Below are positions 62,283 to 64,000 of a DNA stretch of 64,000 nt, in pieces. The notes below the pieces were generated by a model. That model ran no database searches and was not told where the DNA came from. It saw only the letters and a program-made list of their open reading frames with translations. The stretch comes from CAYVQF01 sp964454015 (GTDB taxonomy: Bacteria > Myxococcota_A > Bradymonadia > UBA4248), in NCBI GenBank assembly GCA_964454015.1, contig CAYVQF010000028.1, positions 5,504-69,503 of the forward strand, read 5' to 3'. The stretch's first letter is position 1, and every line of letters starts with the position of its first letter. Position numbers and translations under genes: made by a program.

Positions 62283-63965
62283 TCACTCAGCCCGCTTGGC
62301 GACCCGCGGTCGCACACCCCGCGCCTCGGCTTCCCACGCCTGCTCGCTCCCATCGGCGCTCTTCAACGTGCCCGTGATGCGACCATCAGCCACCGTGCCC
62401 TGCAGCGTCCACAACACTTTCTCGCCGCCAACCGTTGGAGCCACGCTGAAGTGCACTTCTGTCCCCTTGATCACACCATCGACGATCGGGTAGCGCACCT
62501 TGCCTACGCGCAGCGAGCCTTCGATCACCTGATAGGCCTGCCACAATTCGAGCACCGCCTCACCTTCACCCAGGCTCGGTCCCTTCCAAGTCCAATCATC
62601 TTCCACCCGCGCCGGAATCACCCACATGAAGATGTCGTGGTTGACCTCGGCCGACGAGTCCATCCGCGTCGAGTCGTCAGGCTCCCAATCACCCATGTGG
62701 AAATCGTGAGAGACGATGCGACTGCCCGGCTTCAGCTCTGAGAGGATCTTGGGCCGCAGCGAGATGTTCACTTCGGGCAAGAGGTACATCAGCATCACCG
62801 ACGCCTCCGTAAAGGAGGTCTCAAAGAGGTTCTCCCGCCGGAAGGTCACCAAATGTTCCACTTTCTCCTTCAGGGCATTGGCCTTGCTCTCGGCCACCCG
62901 CACGGGATCGATGTCCACTCCGACGCCGCGGGTGCCAAAACGCTTCGCCGCCGTGATCACCTGACGCCCGTCACCACAACCCAGATCGTAGACCACATCA
63001 CCTGGCGCCACACCACCCATCTTGATCATGTGGTTCACCACCTCCATCGCCGTGGGCACGTAGGGGATATCGAGGCGCACCTGATCGTCTGGCACCTCGA
63101 CCTCCGCACCCGCAACGACGATCTCCACCTCCGTAGCCCACTCGGCGCCATCGGCACCTTTGGCGCTGAATGTCACCGTGTGGGTCCCCACCTTCTGCGC
63201 CCGCAGCACATTGGTGCCATCGACCACCACGATGCCCTCAGGGGCCGAGGGCGTCACCGCCACGGCTTCGACGAAGTTGCCATGCGCGTCCCGCCCTTTG
63301 GCGCTGTAACTCAGGTCGGTACCAAGAACGTACTCCGCCAAAAACGGCTCCAGAGAGACGTCGATCGTCGTGATCGCGCCCGGCTCCACATAGAGAATCG
63401 CCACCGGACTGCGCAAGCCAGCGTTGACATCGTCCTCACAGGTCACCTCATGATAGCCCGATTGCAGCGACCAAACCTGCATCCCGTCCTCCACACTGAG
63501 GCACTGCGATCCCATCAGGCGCGTCGGCACGTCGAGGATGTGGCCATTGGCATTGGTCACCTCACAACAGGCATCGACAGGCTCACCCACTTTCGTTCGC
63601 GTCGCCGACAATAACGCACGAACCCGCTCGGGCACGTTACTCTCGACGTTGATCTCCGCCGCATTACCACCAATCTCGGGAAAATCCGGCGCCTGACAGG
63701 TCACCGAATAGGTCCCAGGATAATTGGCGATGAGCTTGTTGCCGTCGATCTTGGTACCACCCAAAGGCGAGACGGCAAAAACCGTCTTGCCCTTGATCGT
63801 CGCGCCGCTGCCGTCCTTGAGGGTGCAGGTGACCTCCGCCGCCTCGCCTGCTACCAACTCCGTCGGGTGGACCTCAGTGGTAACCCGTGCCACCTGAGGC
63901 GCCTTCTCGCACCCCAGGACCAACAGTGACGCCAACAAGACACAGCTAAACAACAGGTTCTTCAT
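62283..63965 (-). CDS. Lipoprotein with Ig-like domains and a SAM-methyltransferase fold
   Basis: ATG 63965 follows GGAGAGGCGCGC. The 560-residue product starts with a lipoprotein signal ending SLLVLGC (Cys19). Two or three beta-rich Ig-like/BIG-type modules fill about 25-285 (EVHPTELVAGEAAEVTCTL, VGTHTVTFSAKG...VVAGAEV). From about 300 comes a class I methyltransferase domain: VPTAMEVVNHMIKMGGV, motif I VVYDLGCGDGRQ, GVGVDIDPVRV, and MLMYLLPEVNISLRPKIL...GSRIVSHDFHMGDW. The family with PYVPTP...VVYDLGCGDGR and HDF-MGDW is known to include proteins with signal peptides. Donor availability outside the cytoplasm is unclear. A C-terminal beta region (about 465-560) is of unknown type. Confidence 0.85.
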   Translation of the reverse strand: MKNLLFSCVLLASLLVLGCEKAPQVARVTTEVHPTELVAGEAAEVTCTLKDGSGATIKGKTVFAVSPLGGTKIDGNKLIANYPGTYSVTCQAPDFPEIGGNAAEINVESNVPERVRALLSATRTKVGEPVDACCEVTNANGHILDVPTRLMGSQCLSVEDGMQVWSLQSGYHEVTCEDDVNAGLRSPVAILYVEPGAITTIDVSLEPFLAEYVLGTDLSYSAKGRDAHGNFVEAVAVTPSAPEGIVVVDGTNVLRAQKVGTHTVTFSAKGADGAEWATEVEIVVAGAEVEVPDDQVRLDIPYVPTAMEVVNHMIKMGGVAPGDVVYDLGCGDGRQVITAAKRFGTRGVGVDIDPVRVAESKANALKEKVEHLVTFRRENLFETSFTEASVMLMYLLPEVNISLRPKILSELKPGSRIVSHDFHMGDWEPDDSTRMDSSAEVNHDIFMWVIPARVEDDWTWKGPSLGEGEAVLELWQAYQVIEGSLRVGKVRYPIVDGVIKGTEVHFSVAPTVGGEKVLWTLQGTVADGRITGTLKSADGSEQAWEAEARGVRPRVAKRAE

Positions 63966-64000
63966 GCGCGCCTCTCCGTAGATTGCATCCGCTTGGCTAG

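Overview
The window is about 64 kb of GC-rich, gene-dense bacterial chromosome. Most codons end in G or C, which leaves many long open frames antisense to real genes. The protein content points to Myxococcota, perhaps the Bradymonadia or a related lineage: eukaryotic-type Ser/Thr kinases, FHA and DUF3857-transglutaminase proteins, Asp/Pro-rich lipoproteins with DGxDNDxDxxxDCxDxxC repeats, a golvesin-type domain and a MYXO-CTERM-like tail. This placement is an inference from families; no rRNA or other phylogenetic marker is present. I found no tRNA, rRNA, CRISPR array, insertion sequence or prophage. It reads as ordinary chromosome with a strong cell-envelope bias: about fourteen predicted lipoproteins among 44 genes.

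Layout. 0-6.4 kb: a truncated lysine-6-dehydrogenase-like gene and a Lys9-type saccharopine reductase, xerC, a thioredoxin-reductase-like flavoprotein overlapping folE, and a Ca-binding-type lipoprotein. 6.6-17.2 kb: one forward run of four genes (VanW, an unknown protein, a DUF3857-transglutaminase, and its paralogue that has lost the catalytic Cys). 17.3-23.7 kb: a reverse block with a zinc-ribbon Ser/Thr kinase, a CorC-type membrane protein, an acyltransferase-esterase fusion, a HEAT-like protein and an outer-membrane barrel. 24-31 kb: a MepA-HEAT lipoprotein, an unknown lipoprotein, a DMT-type permease, an exported protein and an EF-hand lipoprotein. 31.1-35.1 kb: two tandem transmembrane Ser/Thr kinases that share an unusual extracytoplasmic Cys-rich domain and similar promoters. 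35-44 kb: a small lipoprotein, a hybrid histidine kinase, a 3D-domain lipoprotein, two translationally coupled small genes, threonine aldolase, a zinc-ribbon membrane protein and a ChrR-like cupin protein. 44.5-53.4 kb: a lamin-tail lipoprotein with a possible clan CD peptidase domain, a YugP-type protease, an amidase split by a golvesin domain, a DMT permease, an RHH-FHA protein and a metal-site-less metallo-beta-lactamase-fold protein. 53.5-64 kb: an M3 peptidase lipoprotein, a cNMP/ThrRS-like/uridine-kinase fusion, a zinc-ribbon protein, a DUF2505-like protein, an SLC12-type transporter, glutathione peroxidase, and a lipoprotein carrying a SAM-methyltransferase fold.

Several intergenic regions hold recognisable sigma70-type promoters: -35 close to TTGACA or TGGACA, a 17-bp spacer, and -10 close to TATSAT. 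I used these together with Shine-Dalgarno sequences to set starts, which often lie well inside the longest open frame. The most unusual items are the exported methyltransferase lipoprotein, the kinase pair, the transglutaminase/pseudo-transglutaminase pair, the nucleoside-kinase fusion and the RHH-FHA gene with an inverted repeat at its own predicted transcription start.
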